A stretch of 21,553 bases of DNA from Prevotella sp. UBA1104 (GCA_002314055.1 DCBP01000084.1:1-21553); one strand, 5' to 3'; counted from the first letter of the stretch, positions 1 to 7,077 are shown. Translations and numbers: made by a program. Notes: generated by a model from the sequence alone, not told the origin.

Positions 1-303
1 AATCTATCTATTGACGCAGTAGATGAAGTGCTTGACGAACAATACTCTTACGAAGAGAAGAAAGGTACAATGTACTTTACAGGACGCATCGGAGTGGACA
101 CAAAGGTTAGCATCTTTGCACACACACGGAGCAATGTAACGAACATTATATGCTCAAAGAAAGAAACTATTTTAAGAGTACAGGAGTGGTGCAGAGATAT
201 GGAAGAAAACACCGACGACTTGAAAACAGACGTTACCACCTTTGATGTTTTAGGCGCAAAATATAGTATAATCATTAAAACATATTGGGAGGTAGAGAGA
301 TGA
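1..303 (+). CDS. Hypothetical small protein, 5' end outside the window
   Basis: The frame is open from the first base of the window to the TGA at 301-303, so the gene almost certainly begins upstream; an internal GTG at 28 is a possible but unneeded start. One hundred residues are visible. The chain is acidic and looks alpha/beta, with a strand-rich middle (TMYFTGRIGVDTKVSIFA) and a hydrophobic C-terminal strand (YSIIIKTYW). No known domain is recognised. Its stop overlaps the ATG of the next gene (ATGA), which indicates translational coupling in one long operon. It may be a distant relative of the small proteins encoded at 535, 1094 and 1483. Confidence 0.6.
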   Translation, partial: NLSIDAVDEVLDEQYSYEEKKGTMYFTGRIGVDTKVSIFAHTRSNVTNIICSKKETILRVQEWCRDMEENTDDLKTDVTTFDVLGAKYSIIIKTYWEVER

Positions 304-548
304 AAAGACAACAAGATTTAACCAGTGAAGAGATATTTGAATCAACAATAGACGTTACACACAGAGTAAACCGTTTATATAAAGATGAGTGCAGTCGTAG
401 CGAACCGATTTTCGGAGCAACAGACGAAGACGCAATCAATTACGCTTGTACTCTTAAAGACCACGATATATCGGTGATTACTGTTGAGAAATATACTGAA
501 GACGGACTATTAAAAAAAATAAAGGAGATTAAAAATGAACAGAGATGA
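300..548 (+). CDS. Hypothetical small protein (82 aa)
   Basis: The ATG at 300 overlaps the preceding stop as ATGA and has a GGGAGG-type ribosome site about 12 bases upstream, so it is preferred over the TTG at 285. The protein is charged and has no signal peptide or membrane segment. A central stretch (DEDAINYACTLKDHDISVIT) reads as helix then strand, as in the neighbouring small proteins. Function unknown. The stop overlaps the next gene by 14 bases. The chance that it is a real gene is high because coding frames pack end to end here without gaps. Confidence 0.65.
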   Translation: MKRQQDLTSEEIFESTIDVTHRVNRLYKDECSRSEPIFGATDEDAINYACTLKDHDISVITVEKYTEDGLLKKIKEIKNEQR

Positions 549-846
549 ACAGATAACAAGAGCGGTTGAACCGCTTTTCGTTACAATCGAGCAAATAAAG
601 TACTTGTTCGACGAAGAAGACTATCTAAAGAGCAGAGTGTATAACAAATATGTTGCAGCCGTTGACGACAATCTTATTCACCTGTATATAGACTGCAATA
701 GAGTACGTATCAAACCAGTCTTAAAAAGCGATACAAAGAAGATATACGATGAAATAAGCAACAGGATTAAATACGACAACGGCATATCGATATACAAAGC
801 GATAGAAAACAATTCGATAAACATATTATTTTGGAAACAGTTATGA
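535..846 (+). CDS. Hypothetical small alpha/beta protein, member of a local family
   Basis: A 103-residue protein starting at ATG 535, inside the end of the previous gene, with GGAG at 522. An N-terminal helix carries the motif IKYLFDEEDYLKSRV. After a short linker comes a strand pair (NLIHLYIDCNRVRIKPVL), then a C-terminal helical part. The same order, a LFD-containing helix followed by strands ending near a proline, recurs in the proteins at 1094 and 1483, which suggests repeated duplication. No known family is recognised and no catalytic residues stand out. The stop overlaps the next start as ATGA. Confidence 0.65.
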   Translation: MNRDEQITRAVEPLFVTIEQIKYLFDEEDYLKSRVYNKYVAAVDDNLIHLYIDCNRVRIKPVLKSDTKKIYDEISNRIKYDNGISIYKAIENNSINILFWKQL

Positions 847-1097
847 ACAGAGTATCAGAAAATGTAGTTGCCTTATACAGGGCATGCGGGTTTAGCGAAC
901 TTACACCCGAAGCGGAGCACAGGCTTAAAGAAGCCTTTATAACGTTTTACAGTCAATACGACAGACGCTTATTGAAGTGCAACAGAGATAGAATTAATGT
1001 AGTAGTTAGACCCGACCACACGGCACGACTAACCACCGTATATTACAAAACCGCATACGGGCAAGTGTATAACATCACACAGGAGGATATAAAATGA
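843..1097 (+). CDS. Hypothetical small alpha/beta protein, member of a local family
   Basis: ATG at 843 overlaps the previous stop as ATGA, giving 84 residues. The helix VVALYRACGF is followed by a second helix and then the strand segment RRLLKCNRDRINVVVRPD. This resembles the strand region of the preceding protein (DCNRVRIKP), so the two are probably paralogues. No signal peptide, membrane helix or enzyme motif is visible. Function unknown. The stop overlaps the next start as ATGA, and AGGAGG lies just ahead of that start. Confidence 0.65.
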   Translation: MNRVSENVVALYRACGFSELTPEAEHRLKEAFITFYSQYDRRLLKCNRDRINVVVRPDHTARLTTVYYKTAYGQVYNITQEDIK

Positions 1098-1348
1098 TAA
1101 AAGAGCATGTTGCAAAGTTGTTCGATGAACAATATATAGAAAAATCGGTAATCCAAGAATTCCCCTATCTGGGATATATTGGAGGTACACCGTGTTTTGT
1201 ACGCTGGAGCAATAATATAATTGTCATTACACCTTTCTACCCAGTCGTTTACAACACGGTAGCGAGCATCATCAAAGAGCGCAAGAAGGAGTTGAGCGAA
1301 GATATGACACAGGAAAACAACGGAGAAAGAATAATATTATATGGATAA
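1094..1348 (+). CDS. Hypothetical small alpha/beta protein with LFD motif
   Basis: Eighty-four residues with a strong AGGAGG ribosome site ending about 8 bases before ATG 1094. The N-terminal helix HVAKLFDEQYIEKSVI matches the pattern in the proteins at 535 (IKYLFDEEDYLKSRV) and 1483 (LKRLFDRGTAQERL). It is followed by the strands PCFVRWSNNIIVITPF and a C-terminal helix. I infer a small family of tandem paralogues. Nothing suggests an enzyme. It overlaps the next short gene by 8 bases. Confidence 0.68.
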   Translation: MIKEHVAKLFDEQYIEKSVIQEFPYLGYIGGTPCFVRWSNNIIVITPFYPVVYNTVASIIKERKKELSEDMTQENNGERIILYG

Positions 1349-1517
1349 AGAGATACTGAAAGAAATCGAGCGTATAACAAGTGTTATGGAGGTAATGATT
1401 AAGCAGCCACTTTCAACACTTATGCTTGTATGCATTGACGAGATAGCAAAACATATTATTAATATTGAAAATGTAGTGAAACATGATAACAAAGAACGAT
1501 TTAAAGAGACTGTTTGA
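1341..1517 (+). CDS. Hypothetical very small protein (58 aa)
   Basis: ATG at 1341 overlaps the end of the preceding gene by 8 bases and the frame runs to TGA 1515-1517. The protein is mostly helical, with a hydrophobic centre (LSTLMLVCIDEIAKHIINI) that is probably a buried helix rather than a membrane segment because it contains charged residues. It overlaps the next gene by 35 bases, long for this operon, which slightly lowers confidence. It does fill what would otherwise be a gap in a tightly packed operon. Function unknown. Confidence 0.5.
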   Translation: MDKEILKEIERITSVMEVMIKQPLSTLMLVCIDEIAKHIINIENVVKHDNKERFKETV

Positions 1518-1731
1518 CCGAGGAACGGCACAGGAGCGGTTAAATGACATCACAGGGAATATCGGAGGAGAGTCAGCAGTATTGTTCATCACCGACAATT
1601 TCGCCTACTTCAAGGCAAAGGACGGAGGGAACTATAATGTAATATCCAAAATGTTGGATTTAAAAGTCGATATGATTAACCCGAGTACCAAGCGAGTAAT
1701 AACCGACAATATTGTTACTCTATACAGGTGA
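1483..1731 (+). CDS. Hypothetical small alpha/beta protein with LFD motif
   Basis: Eighty-two residues from ATG 1483. The N-terminal helix ITKNDLKRLFDRGTAQERL and following strands AVLFITDNFAYFKAK reproduce the fold order of the proteins at 535 and 1094. The C-terminal segment RVITDNIVTLYR is a second strand-helix unit. No known family is recognised. About 80 bases without a convincing gene follow, then the next short gene at 1810. Confidence 0.62.
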   Translation: MITKNDLKRLFDRGTAQERLNDITGNIGGESAVLFITDNFAYFKAKDGGNYNVISKMLDLKVDMINPSTKRVITDNIVTLYR

Positions 1732-1809
1732 AAGCGCAGCCGTTGAGGATAGAAACTATTTCGGAGCGACACCGACAACGGCACAAGTATTAATTTAAAC
1801 TCAAAAGAT

Positions 1810-1983
1810 ATGAAAATCAAAATCAGAAACAGGCAATTTATAGACCGATACACGTGCGTAGACACGTGGAGTGAGCACTTTGTTGACAACCGTACAACAG
1901 AGTGTGGGGGCATGACACAATTCTATAAAGGCGGTTACACCTTTATAGCAGTCGCAAAAGAAGATTATGTTGTTTTAAACTGA
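1810..1983 (+). CDS. Hypothetical very small protein (57 aa)
   Basis: Starts at ATG 1810 and ends at TGA 1981-1983. The N-terminus is basic (MKIKIRNRQFIDRY); the rest contains two cysteines and a strand-like end (GYTFIAVAKEDYVVLN). Five bases separate it from the next start. There is no recognised family. Support comes from position and spacing in the operon and from the absence of a better frame on either strand. Confidence 0.5.
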   Translation: MKIKIRNRQFIDRYTCVDTWSEHFVDNRTTECGGMTQFYKGGYTFIAVAKEDYVVLN

Positions 1984-1988
1984 AGAAT

Positions 1989-2192
1989 ATGAAACTATTA
2001 GAAGAAAAGAACAAAGGGTATTGGAAAACCCGAGACGAGCACATCAAACACTTTGTCTTGTGGGTAGCAGCGTTCAGGCGCATGGAGCGAGAGAACGACA
2101 GAAAAGGATATACAGAATTATCCAACCAGTGCCGAGCTTATGCCGAGGACGCTAAGAAAGAATTAAAGAGAGTATTAACAGGTAATATTTAG
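1989..2192 (+). CDS. Hypothetical small helical, charged protein (67 aa)
   Basis: Sixty-seven residues, strongly charged and almost certainly all helical (RRMERENDRKGYTELSNQC then AEDAKKELKRVL). There is no signal peptide and no known motif. The gene ends 4 bases before the DpnD/PcfM-like gene, consistent with one transcript. It could be a small regulatory or structural adaptor, but nothing in the sequence assigns a role. Confidence 0.55.
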   Translation: MKLLEEKNKGYWKTRDEHIKHFVLWVAAFRRMERENDRKGYTELSNQCRAYAEDAKKELKRVLTGNI

Positions 2193-2196
2193 GAAC

Positions 2197-2382
2197 ATGA
2201 AATACAAAGTAACAATCACTGAATATCTGCAAAAGGAAATAATTGTAGATGCAGACAACGTGCAAGAAGCAATAGACACCGTAGAGGACAACTATTACTC
2301 TAAGCACCCCGAGGAGAAGTATATACTTACATCGGACGACTATATAACAACAGATTTTAATGCAGATAAATATGAAGATTAA
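2197..2382 (+). CDS. DpnD/PcfM-like small protein
   Basis: Sixty-one residues matching the pattern I know for the DpnD/PcfM-like family: an opening strand (KYKVTITEYLQKEIIVDA), a helix beginning at an Asp-Asn pair (DNVQEAIDTVEDNYYS), then an acidic strand with a conserved EKYILTSDD-like segment. Members are short, found on phages and conjugative plasmids, and have no established activity. The gene sits in the same operon as PcfK- and PcfJ-like genes, the company this family keeps on mobile elements. Its last bases overlap the start of the secreted protein at 2372. Confidence 0.7.
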   Translation: MKYKVTITEYLQKEIIVDADNVQEAIDTVEDNYYSKHPEEKYILTSDDYITTDFNADKYED

Positions 2383-2662
2383 ATTATTATCATTCGTCCT
2401 ATTGTGTGCGATATGCGCACAGGGGCAGACAACAAGAAAGGGCAACACCTTTGCGCAGACAAAGCGAGCAGCCGTGAGAGATACGCTTGTTACTAATTAC
2501 AAGTACGAGAGTAACGGCAAGACCTATCCAATAGTAGTCAACAGGAAAACAGGAACTTGCTACATTTGGAAAGTCAGCAAGAACGGCAAAGGCTACCGCC
2601 AATATATGAACAAGGAGATTAAAGAAACAATTAATAAAGAACTTAAATTGAAGAAATCATGA
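2372..2662 (+). CDS. Hypothetical secreted or periplasmic protein
   Basis: The first 19 residues from ATG 2372 form a clear signal peptide: basic start (MKIK), hydrophobic core (LLSFVLLCAICA), then AQGQ, typical of a signal peptidase I site. An in-frame ATG at 2360 would only add four residues before the basic start, so 2372 is preferred. The mature part is about 77 residues, basic, with a strand-rich core (NGKTYPIVVNRKTGTCYIWK) and a Lys-rich helical tail. Function unknown; in a phage a small exported protein like this may act at the envelope, but that is inference. The stop overlaps the next ATG. Confidence 0.65.
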   Translation: MKIKLLSFVLLCAICAQGQTTRKGNTFAQTKRAAVRDTLVTNYKYESNGKTYPIVVNRKTGTCYIWKVSKNGKGYRQYMNKEIKETINKELKLKKS

Positions 2663-2931
2663 CATTACAGGAATTGTTCAGCGATGCAATTATGCACACG
2701 GAGATTATCAGAAAAGGCGAGAGCAAATACGAGGGACATTACGTATTTCTCACAAAGGTAAACGAGGGTATAGAGTATTATTACCAAGTCGCAATCACAG
2801 ACGCACAGGGAGGGCACATAATGCAATCCGCAGACGTGTACGATAAGTTAGAAGATGCCGAAGCCGAGTACAGAGAACATCTAAAACGAGAAAAGGAAGA
2901 ACCGCTTACAGATGAAGAAAGCAGACGTTGA
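2659..2931 (+). CDS. Hypothetical small acidic protein (90 aa)
   Basis: ATG 2659 overlaps the previous stop as ATGA. The protein has a helix at the N-terminus, a strand pair (HYVFLTKVNEGIEYYYQVAI) and a long charged C-terminal helix rich in Glu, Lys and Arg. No membrane segment or enzyme motif is present. It overlaps the next gene by 20 bases. Function unknown; probably a cytoplasmic accessory protein expressed with its neighbours. Confidence 0.62.
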   Translation: MTLQELFSDAIMHTEIIRKGESKYEGHYVFLTKVNEGIEYYYQVAITDAQGGHIMQSADVYDKLEDAEAEYREHLKREKEEPLTDEESRR

Positions 2932-3280
2932 AAAAAATAACCAGTTAATCCACTGTTGGAACGACATCCGACAGTGGGTTTTAGAAAACTGCAAAGGTGA
3001 TACAGGAGAGTACACGATACCGACCGAACACGGCAAAGCCTTTTTAGACCTTAATCAAGGTGATGCCACGATAGATTATCGAGACGAGAGAGGGAACTAT
3101 TCCGTGTACAGGATTTATTTTACACAAGGGTTGAAAAAATCCACACTGAAATACAACATTAGGAAGATACAACTCCCATTCTACCTAATTGAGCAGCTTG
3201 TCAAGCACTGGAGCGAGATTAAAGATAAAATCTTAACCGCAAAAATAGAGAGATTAAACATTTTCAACTTTAAAGCATAA
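2912..3280 (+). CDS. Hypothetical protein (122 aa)
   Basis: Starts at ATG 2912 within the end of the preceding gene. The chain is mixed alpha/beta: an N-terminal helix (IRQWVLENC), a strand-rich middle (YTIPTEHGKAFLDLNQGDAT), a basic segment (KKSTLKYNIRKIQ) and a C-terminal helix. No known domain is recognised. Four bases separate it from the PcfK-like gene. Position suggests it belongs with the PcfK/PcfJ pair, but that is only association. Confidence 0.62.
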   Translation: MKKADVEKNNQLIHCWNDIRQWVLENCKGDTGEYTIPTEHGKAFLDLNQGDATIDYRDERGNYSVYRIYFTQGLKKSTLKYNIRKIQLPFYLIEQLVKHWSEIKDKILTAKIERLNIFNFKA

Positions 3281-3284
3281 CATC

Positions 3285-3683
3285 ATGAATGACTTAAAAT
3301 CATATATTGAAATGCTGATTAAGCAGCAGAGCGAGAAAGATGCAGAGTTCAAGGCTTTACTATCAAAGCCGAACAAATCAATAGAGGAATGTGCCAAGTT
3401 TTTAGAGAGCGAAGCATACAAGGAAGCCGAGAAACAGAAAGGCTCATGCCGTTGTGTTGGTTGGAGTGATGCTACAATGACCGGACAAATCATTCACTAT
3501 TACCAAGAGGACAGTATCAAGGCACAGGAACTACCGAGCAACGTAACCACAACACCGCCAGTAACCAAGCCAAAGACCGAACCGACAAAGGTAATACAGA
3601 TGCCTATACCGCCACGGAAGAAAGGCAGCAAGGCAAAGAAAGAGAGTAAGAACCCGAAGTGTCAAGAACTAAGTTTATTCTAA
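3285..3683 (+). CDS. PcfK-like protein
   Basis: The N-terminal 75 residues follow the PcfK-like pattern: a short helix, the segment DAEFKALLSKPNKSIEEC (usual form: Asn-Pro-x-Lys-Ser-Ile then Cys), and a C-terminal GQIIHYYQEDSI, where family members have a conserved His-Tyr-Tyr-x-Glu/Asp. Two Cys in a CRC motif lie between. The last 50 residues are a low-complexity Pro/Lys tail ending QELSLF. PcfK was named on the Enterococcus conjugative plasmid pCF10; its molecular role is not established. It lies one base before the PcfJ-like gene, the usual pairing, which strengthens both calls. Confidence 0.75.
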   Translation: MNDLKSYIEMLIKQQSEKDAEFKALLSKPNKSIEECAKFLESEAYKEAEKQKGSCRCVGWSDATMTGQIIHYYQEDSIKAQELPSNVTTTPPVTKPKTEPTKVIQMPIPPRKKGSKAKKESKNPKCQELSLF

Positions 3684-3684
3684 T

Positions 3685-4845
3685 ATGAAACCGCAGACCA
3701 AGATACAAAAAGAGGTAGAGGAATTATCCAAGAGATTAAGACCATTACCGCAATATCTGCTTGACAAGTTCTATCAAGCAACCGAGGAGTACAACCGCAC
3801 AAGATATTATGCGGTGTTGGAGCAAGTGAAAGACTATTCAGTTGTAAGATATTTCAAGTATATCAAGCACAAGAGGATAGAGAATGTTTGTCAAGAATTC
3901 ATGCAAGTCTATATGAGCGAGCACGGCAATGCAGTAAGGGCGAAGCAGCGTTTCTCTATGGGGCATTATTACGACACGTTCCTAACTGACAGTCCCATGA
4001 AGATAAGACAGAACAACAGAAACTACTGTTATAACAGGCTTACCGATATTGGTTACTCTAAACTCTTTGTCCGTTCCAAAAAAGCAAAGAGAGTAATCTG
4101 TAACTACAAAGAGAACCAGTACTACATGATAGGCAAAGGGTATCTATGGTTGACAGACGATATGAACGTAGACAAGTTCCCATTCTTAGAAACAATACTG
4201 AAACAGAAACCGAGGATAGCCGAACTTCTCTTGCTCAACCATATCAAAGACCAGGATATTGTAAAGCTCGCATGGAAACACGGATATTTGACCGAAGATT
4301 TAGATTACAATTTATGGTCTGACACCGTCTCTATGGCAAGACGTCTTAACTTAGACATCCATAACCCTATCTATGTTTGCCCACAGAACTTGCAGACCGC
4401 CCACAATCTGTATACTCGCAGACTTAACCGACAGAGAGCCGAAGAAGAGAGGAGAAGAGAGGAGATGAGAGCGATGAGCGACAAAAAGGCAAAGAAGCAC
4501 TTCAATGAGTTCATCAAGAAATTCTTAAGCCTTATCATAACAGACGGAACGGTTACCATTCAGCCGTTGAAGTCAATAGAAGAGTTCAGAGCCGAGGGCA
4601 AGATGATGCACCACTGTGTGTTCGATATGGGTTACTATAAGAAGCCAGACTGTTTAATCCTGTCAGCACAGGTGAACGGCAAGCACATGGAAACAATAGA
4701 ACTCAATCTAAAGAACTTCTCGATAGTGCAGTGTCGAGGGTTCATGAACGACCCGAGCGCATATCACAACGAGATAGTACAGCTTATGAACAAGAATATG
4801 TACAAAGTAAGACAACTGACAAAGAAAAGAAAGGAGGTAGCATAA
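3685..4845 (+). CDS. PcfJ-like protein
   Basis: A 386-residue protein of normal length for the PcfJ-like family. The C-terminal third holds the family signature: FRAEGKMMHHCVF around residues 301-313 with the His-His-Cys at 309-311, then a repeated strand (LILSAQVNGKHMETIELNL) and the segment VQCRGFMNDPS. The middle has a very charged helix (residues about 250-270, Glu/Arg-rich). PcfJ was named on pCF10; the biochemical function is unknown, and the Cys/His arrangement hints at metal binding or catalysis, which is inference. Arginine is coded mostly by AGA/AGG, unlike the genes beyond 14 kb. Confidence 0.85.
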   Translation: MKPQTKIQKEVEELSKRLRPLPQYLLDKFYQATEEYNRTRYYAVLEQVKDYSVVRYFKYIKHKRIENVCQEFMQVYMSEHGNAVRAKQRFSMGHYYDTFLTDSPMKIRQNNRNYCYNRLTDIGYSKLFVRSKKAKRVICNYKENQYYMIGKGYLWLTDDMNVDKFPFLETILKQKPRIAELLLLNHIKDQDIVKLAWKHGYLTEDLDYNLWSDTVSMARRLNLDIHNPIYVCPQNLQTAHNLYTRRLNRQRAEEERRREEMRAMSDKKAKKHFNEFIKKFLSLIITDGTVTIQPLKSIEEFRAEGKMMHHCVFDMGYYKKPDCLILSAQVNGKHMETIELNLKNFSIVQCRGFMNDPSAYHNEIVQLMNKNMYKVRQLTKKRKEVA

Positions 4846-4988
4846 TGAGTTTTTGGTTTCCAAACAAGGACACGGACAAAATGACAAGGAGATGCAACCG
4901 CATGGCAAGAGACAGATTTATCGGAGATATACTGAAAGCAGCATTTTGGATTAGTCTTATGGCATTATCTATGTGCGACACAAAATAA
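4845..4988 (+). CDS. Small single-span membrane protein (47 aa)
   Basis: ATG 4845 shares its A with the TAA stop of the PcfJ-like gene, and AGGAGG stands 7 bases upstream, so this start is well supported. The first half is basic (KMTRRCNRMARDRF) and the second half is one hydrophobic helix (ILKAAFWISLMALSMC), predicting a single membrane span with the basic end in the cytoplasm. Function unknown. Size and shape fit a holin-like or regulatory micro-protein, but neither can be argued from sequence. Confidence 0.55.
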   Translation: MSFWFPNKDTDKMTRRCNRMARDRFIGDILKAAFWISLMALSMCDTK

Positions 4989-5060
4989 ATCACAATATTT
5001 TGCGTTATTACAATATATATAATCATTCAGCCCTCGACATCACGGATAAGTCAATTAATT

Positions 5061-5246
5061 ATGAAGAAAATAGAATTTGTTGGAGGTATTGCGAACGAAC
5101 TTGCAGAAGTAATCAATGAAAACAATATACATATTACCTGTATTGAAGGTAATGTATGTGAGATAGATGATGATAATTTTGTCAAATTGCAAGCAGTTTG
5201 TCCTGCCGCATTTGATGGCAATGATATAATAGTAGTAACAGAATAA
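5061..5246 (+). CDS. Hypothetical small acidic protein, last gene of the left operon
   Basis: Sixty-one residues: strand-helix (KKIEFVGGIANELAEVINEN), a strand pair, an acidic loop (CEIDDDDNF region) and a C-terminal strand (NDIIVVTE). It is separated from the previous gene by 72 bases, which look empty, and is followed 60 bases later by a strong terminator, so it closes the operon. No known family is recognised. Confidence 0.55.
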   Translation: MKKIEFVGGIANELAEVINENNIHITCIEGNVCEIDDDNFVKLQAVCPAAFDGNDIIVVTE

Positions 5247-5306
5247 CTCCCCGAGCATGGAGGTTGAATAGAGAAAGAAGAAATTGAACGTTTATGACAA
5301 CTCAAC

Positions 5307-5334
5307 AAGGATGCCTAACAAGCATCCTTTTTTA
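5307..5334 (+). terminator. Rho-independent terminator of the left operon
   Basis: Perfect 8-bp stem AAGGATGC (5307-5314) / GCATCCTT (5322-5329) with a 7-base loop, followed directly by a T-rich tract. It lies 60 bases after the last left-operon gene and ahead of the promoter-like element at 5379. Confidence 0.88.
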
Positions 5335-5378
5335 TTGCCCTAAATTGCGTGAACGGAAAAACGCATAAATCCATTTCT

Positions 5379-5386
5379 TAATTTTG
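5379..5386 (+). promoter_or_regulatory. Bacteroides-type -7 promoter element before the antirepressor operon
   Basis: TAATTTTG matches the Bacteroides -7 consensus TAnnTTTG and is followed by C as often seen. No good TTTG/TTG is present 19-21 bp upstream, so the promoter may be weak or activator-dependent. It would give a leader of about 115 bases before ATG 5508. Confidence 0.55.
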
Positions 5387-5448
5387 CACCGTGAGTTGTA
5401 GCAGAACACACATACCGATTAGACATCATAAGCGAATGATTATATATA

Positions 5449-5496
5449 GTCCCTATCTGACGAGCTGCTACCTCCGAAGATAGGGACGCTTTTTAT
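5449..5496 (+). promoter_or_regulatory. Attenuator-like hairpin in the leader of the antirepressor operon
   Basis: A perfect 10-bp stem GTCCCTATCT (5449-5458) / AGATAGGGAC (5478-5487) with a 19-base loop is followed by GCTTTTTATCCC and, 20 bases on, by the start codon. It can act as an intrinsic terminator inside the 5' leader. The loop contains CTGCTAC (5465-5471), the exact complement of GTAGCAG (5398-5404) near the predicted 5' end of the transcript. The layout matches the leader at 8843-8976. Confidence 0.6.
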
Positions 5497-5507
5497 CCCA
5501 GTAAAAG

Positions 5508-6224
5508 ATGAAAGAAGTAAGTTTAGACAAAGCAATCGAAGTCATTTGTAAAAGTACATTACTCGGACACGAGATTGATGTGTACGGTTCAGCTGATGAA
5601 CCACTGTTCAAAGCAAAAGACGTTGCAGAGTGGATTGAACATTCAGACGTCTCAACCATGATGCGCAATGTGGATGATGACGAAAAGGTTACAAACAATG
5701 TTTGTACCCTTGGTGGGAGCCAATTAATGTGGTTTCTAACAGAGGACGGACTTTATGAAGTTCTCATGCAGTCTCGCAAGCCAATAGCGAAGCAGTTCAA
5801 AAAAGGAGTAAAAGAGATATTGAAGAAAATCCGAAAGACAGGAAGTTACTCATCACAAGTTCCACAGACCTTTGCCCAAGCTCTTATGCTCGCAGCAAAG
5901 CAACAGGAGAAGATAGAGCAGCAACAGAAACTACTTGCAGAACAAACTCCCAAGGCTGACTATTTCGACAATCTTGTCGAGCGCAACACGCTGACAAACT
6001 TCCGTGATACCGCCAAGCAGATAGGACTGAAACAGAACCAGTTTATAGAACTTCTTATTCGTGATAAGTTCATATACCGAGACAAGAAAGGGAAAATCAA
6101 ACCTTACTCACAACACGCAAACGTCTTATTCAAGCTAAAAGACTGGGGGGACGAACACAAATCGGGATTACAGACGCTAATAACACCACAGGGGAAAGAA
6201 ACATTCAGATTATTGTACAAGTAA
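5508..6224 (+). CDS. Phage antirepressor, Bro-N plus KilAC type
   Basis: 238 residues with two domains. The N-terminal part (about 1-115) is a Bro-N domain: FKAKDVAEWIEHSDVSTMMR with the family's Lys-Asp-Val-Ala, then LWFLTEDGLYEVLMQSRKP-like helices (here MWFLTEDGLYEVL). The C-terminal part (about 150-238) is a KilAC/ANT domain: RDTAKQIGLKQNQFIELLIR and YRDKKGKIKPYSQ. Such proteins bind DNA or the phage repressor and relieve repression. A Gln-rich coiled linker joins the two parts. It is first in a two-gene operon behind the attenuator-like leader, so expression is probably conditional. Start chosen at ATG 5508, the only one giving the whole Bro-N domain. Confidence 0.88.
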   Translation: MKEVSLDKAIEVICKSTLLGHEIDVYGSADEPLFKAKDVAEWIEHSDVSTMMRNVDDDEKVTNNVCTLGGSQLMWFLTEDGLYEVLMQSRKPIAKQFKKGVKEILKKIRKTGSYSSQVPQTFAQALMLAAKQQEKIEQQQKLLAEQTPKADYFDNLVERNTLTNFRDTAKQIGLKQNQFIELLIRDKFIYRDKKGKIKPYSQHANVLFKLKDWGDEHKSGLQTLITPQGKETFRLLYK

Positions 6225-6253
6225 AATAGAAGAAATAATTAAAGGACATAATC

Positions 6254-6970
6254 ATGGAAGAAATTATCAAAGTTGAAGAGCGCAACAATACGCAAGTCGT
6301 AAATGCAAGAGAATTACATCAGTTTTTAATGGTAGGGAGAGACTTTTCAACATGGATAAAAAGCCGGATAGAAAAATACGGCTTCGTTGAAAATGAGGAC
6401 TTTGAAGTTTTCCCCAATTTTGGGGAAAACCCTAACGGAGGTAGACCGACAAAGGAATATGCAATAACCCTTGATATGGCAAAGGAACTTGCAATGGTTG
6501 AAAATAACGAACAGGGACGCATCGCAAGGAAGTACTTCATTGAATGTGAAAAACGGTTGAAAGAAGCAAAAAAGCCAAAGAGCGCAACCGAATTGTTCTA
6601 CCAGAGCGTTCTCGCCTTAAAAGAACAGGAGGAAAGGATGAACAAACTCGAAAACAGGTTGGATGCATGGGATAAAGAAAGGGAAGAGAACGGCAAACTA
6701 CTCTTGTCCGTAAGTCTTTCTACTAATAAAGTCCCCGAAGTCAAACTTAGAGACAAAGTAAGACAGCTTGTCAACAGATACTCCGCCGCCACCAACACAC
6801 GGCAATGTGAAGTATGGCACAAAATTTACGAAATACTTTATTACTCTTACGGAATATCAATCAATTCATACAAGCGTAAGACTAAGCAGAATAAGCTTGA
6901 CATAGCGGAGGAAAACGGTTTCCTTGGTAAAATGTATGATGTTATATCCAATATGGCTAAAAGTATCTAA
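6254..6970 (+). CDS. Phage antirepressor, AntA/AntB type
   Basis: The first 110 residues carry the AntA/AntB motif order: VVNARELHQFLMVGRDFSTW, GFVENEDFEVF, then GRPTKEYAITLDMAKELAM and EQGRIARKYFIECEKRL. These proteins, as in phage P1-like and Bacteroidota phages, counteract a repressor. The C-terminal 100 residues are helical (VRQLVNRYSAATNTRQCEVW) and look like the C-terminal domain of P22-type antirepressors. AAAGGA lies ahead of ATG 6254. It follows the Bro-N antirepressor by 29 bases, so both are probably co-expressed and could answer different repressors. Confidence 0.88.
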   Translation: MEEIIKVEERNNTQVVNARELHQFLMVGRDFSTWIKSRIEKYGFVENEDFEVFPNFGENPNGGRPTKEYAITLDMAKELAMVENNEQGRIARKYFIECEKRLKEAKKPKSATELFYQSVLALKEQEERMNKLENRLDAWDKEREENGKLLLSVSLSTNKVPEVKLRDKVRQLVNRYSAATNTRQCEVWHKIYEILYYSYGISINSYKRKTKQNKLDIAEENGFLGKMYDVISNMAKSI

Positions 6971-7039
6971 CCGAATTTATATCGGAAGTTGCTAAGAATG
7001 AGCTGAATTTTAATTCCGTAGATTTTACGTATTTAAAAT

Positions 7040-7077
7040 AAAGGGTGCAGTCAACCAACGCTACACCCTTTATTCTT
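7040..7077 (+). terminator. Bidirectional terminator between the antirepressor and integrase genes
   Basis: Stem AAAGGGTGCAG (7040-7050) / CTACACCCTTT (7061-7071) pairs in 10 of 11 positions, with a 10-base loop, followed by ATTCTT. On the other strand the stem is followed by ATTTTAAAT, so it can serve the convergent integrase gene too. The rest of 6971-7163 holds no gene. Confidence 0.7.

Noticed and set aside
1728..1793. 21-residue frame from a GTG overlapping the 1483 gene's stop
   Set aside because: Too short and Arg/His-biased to support; only the GTGA overlap favours it.
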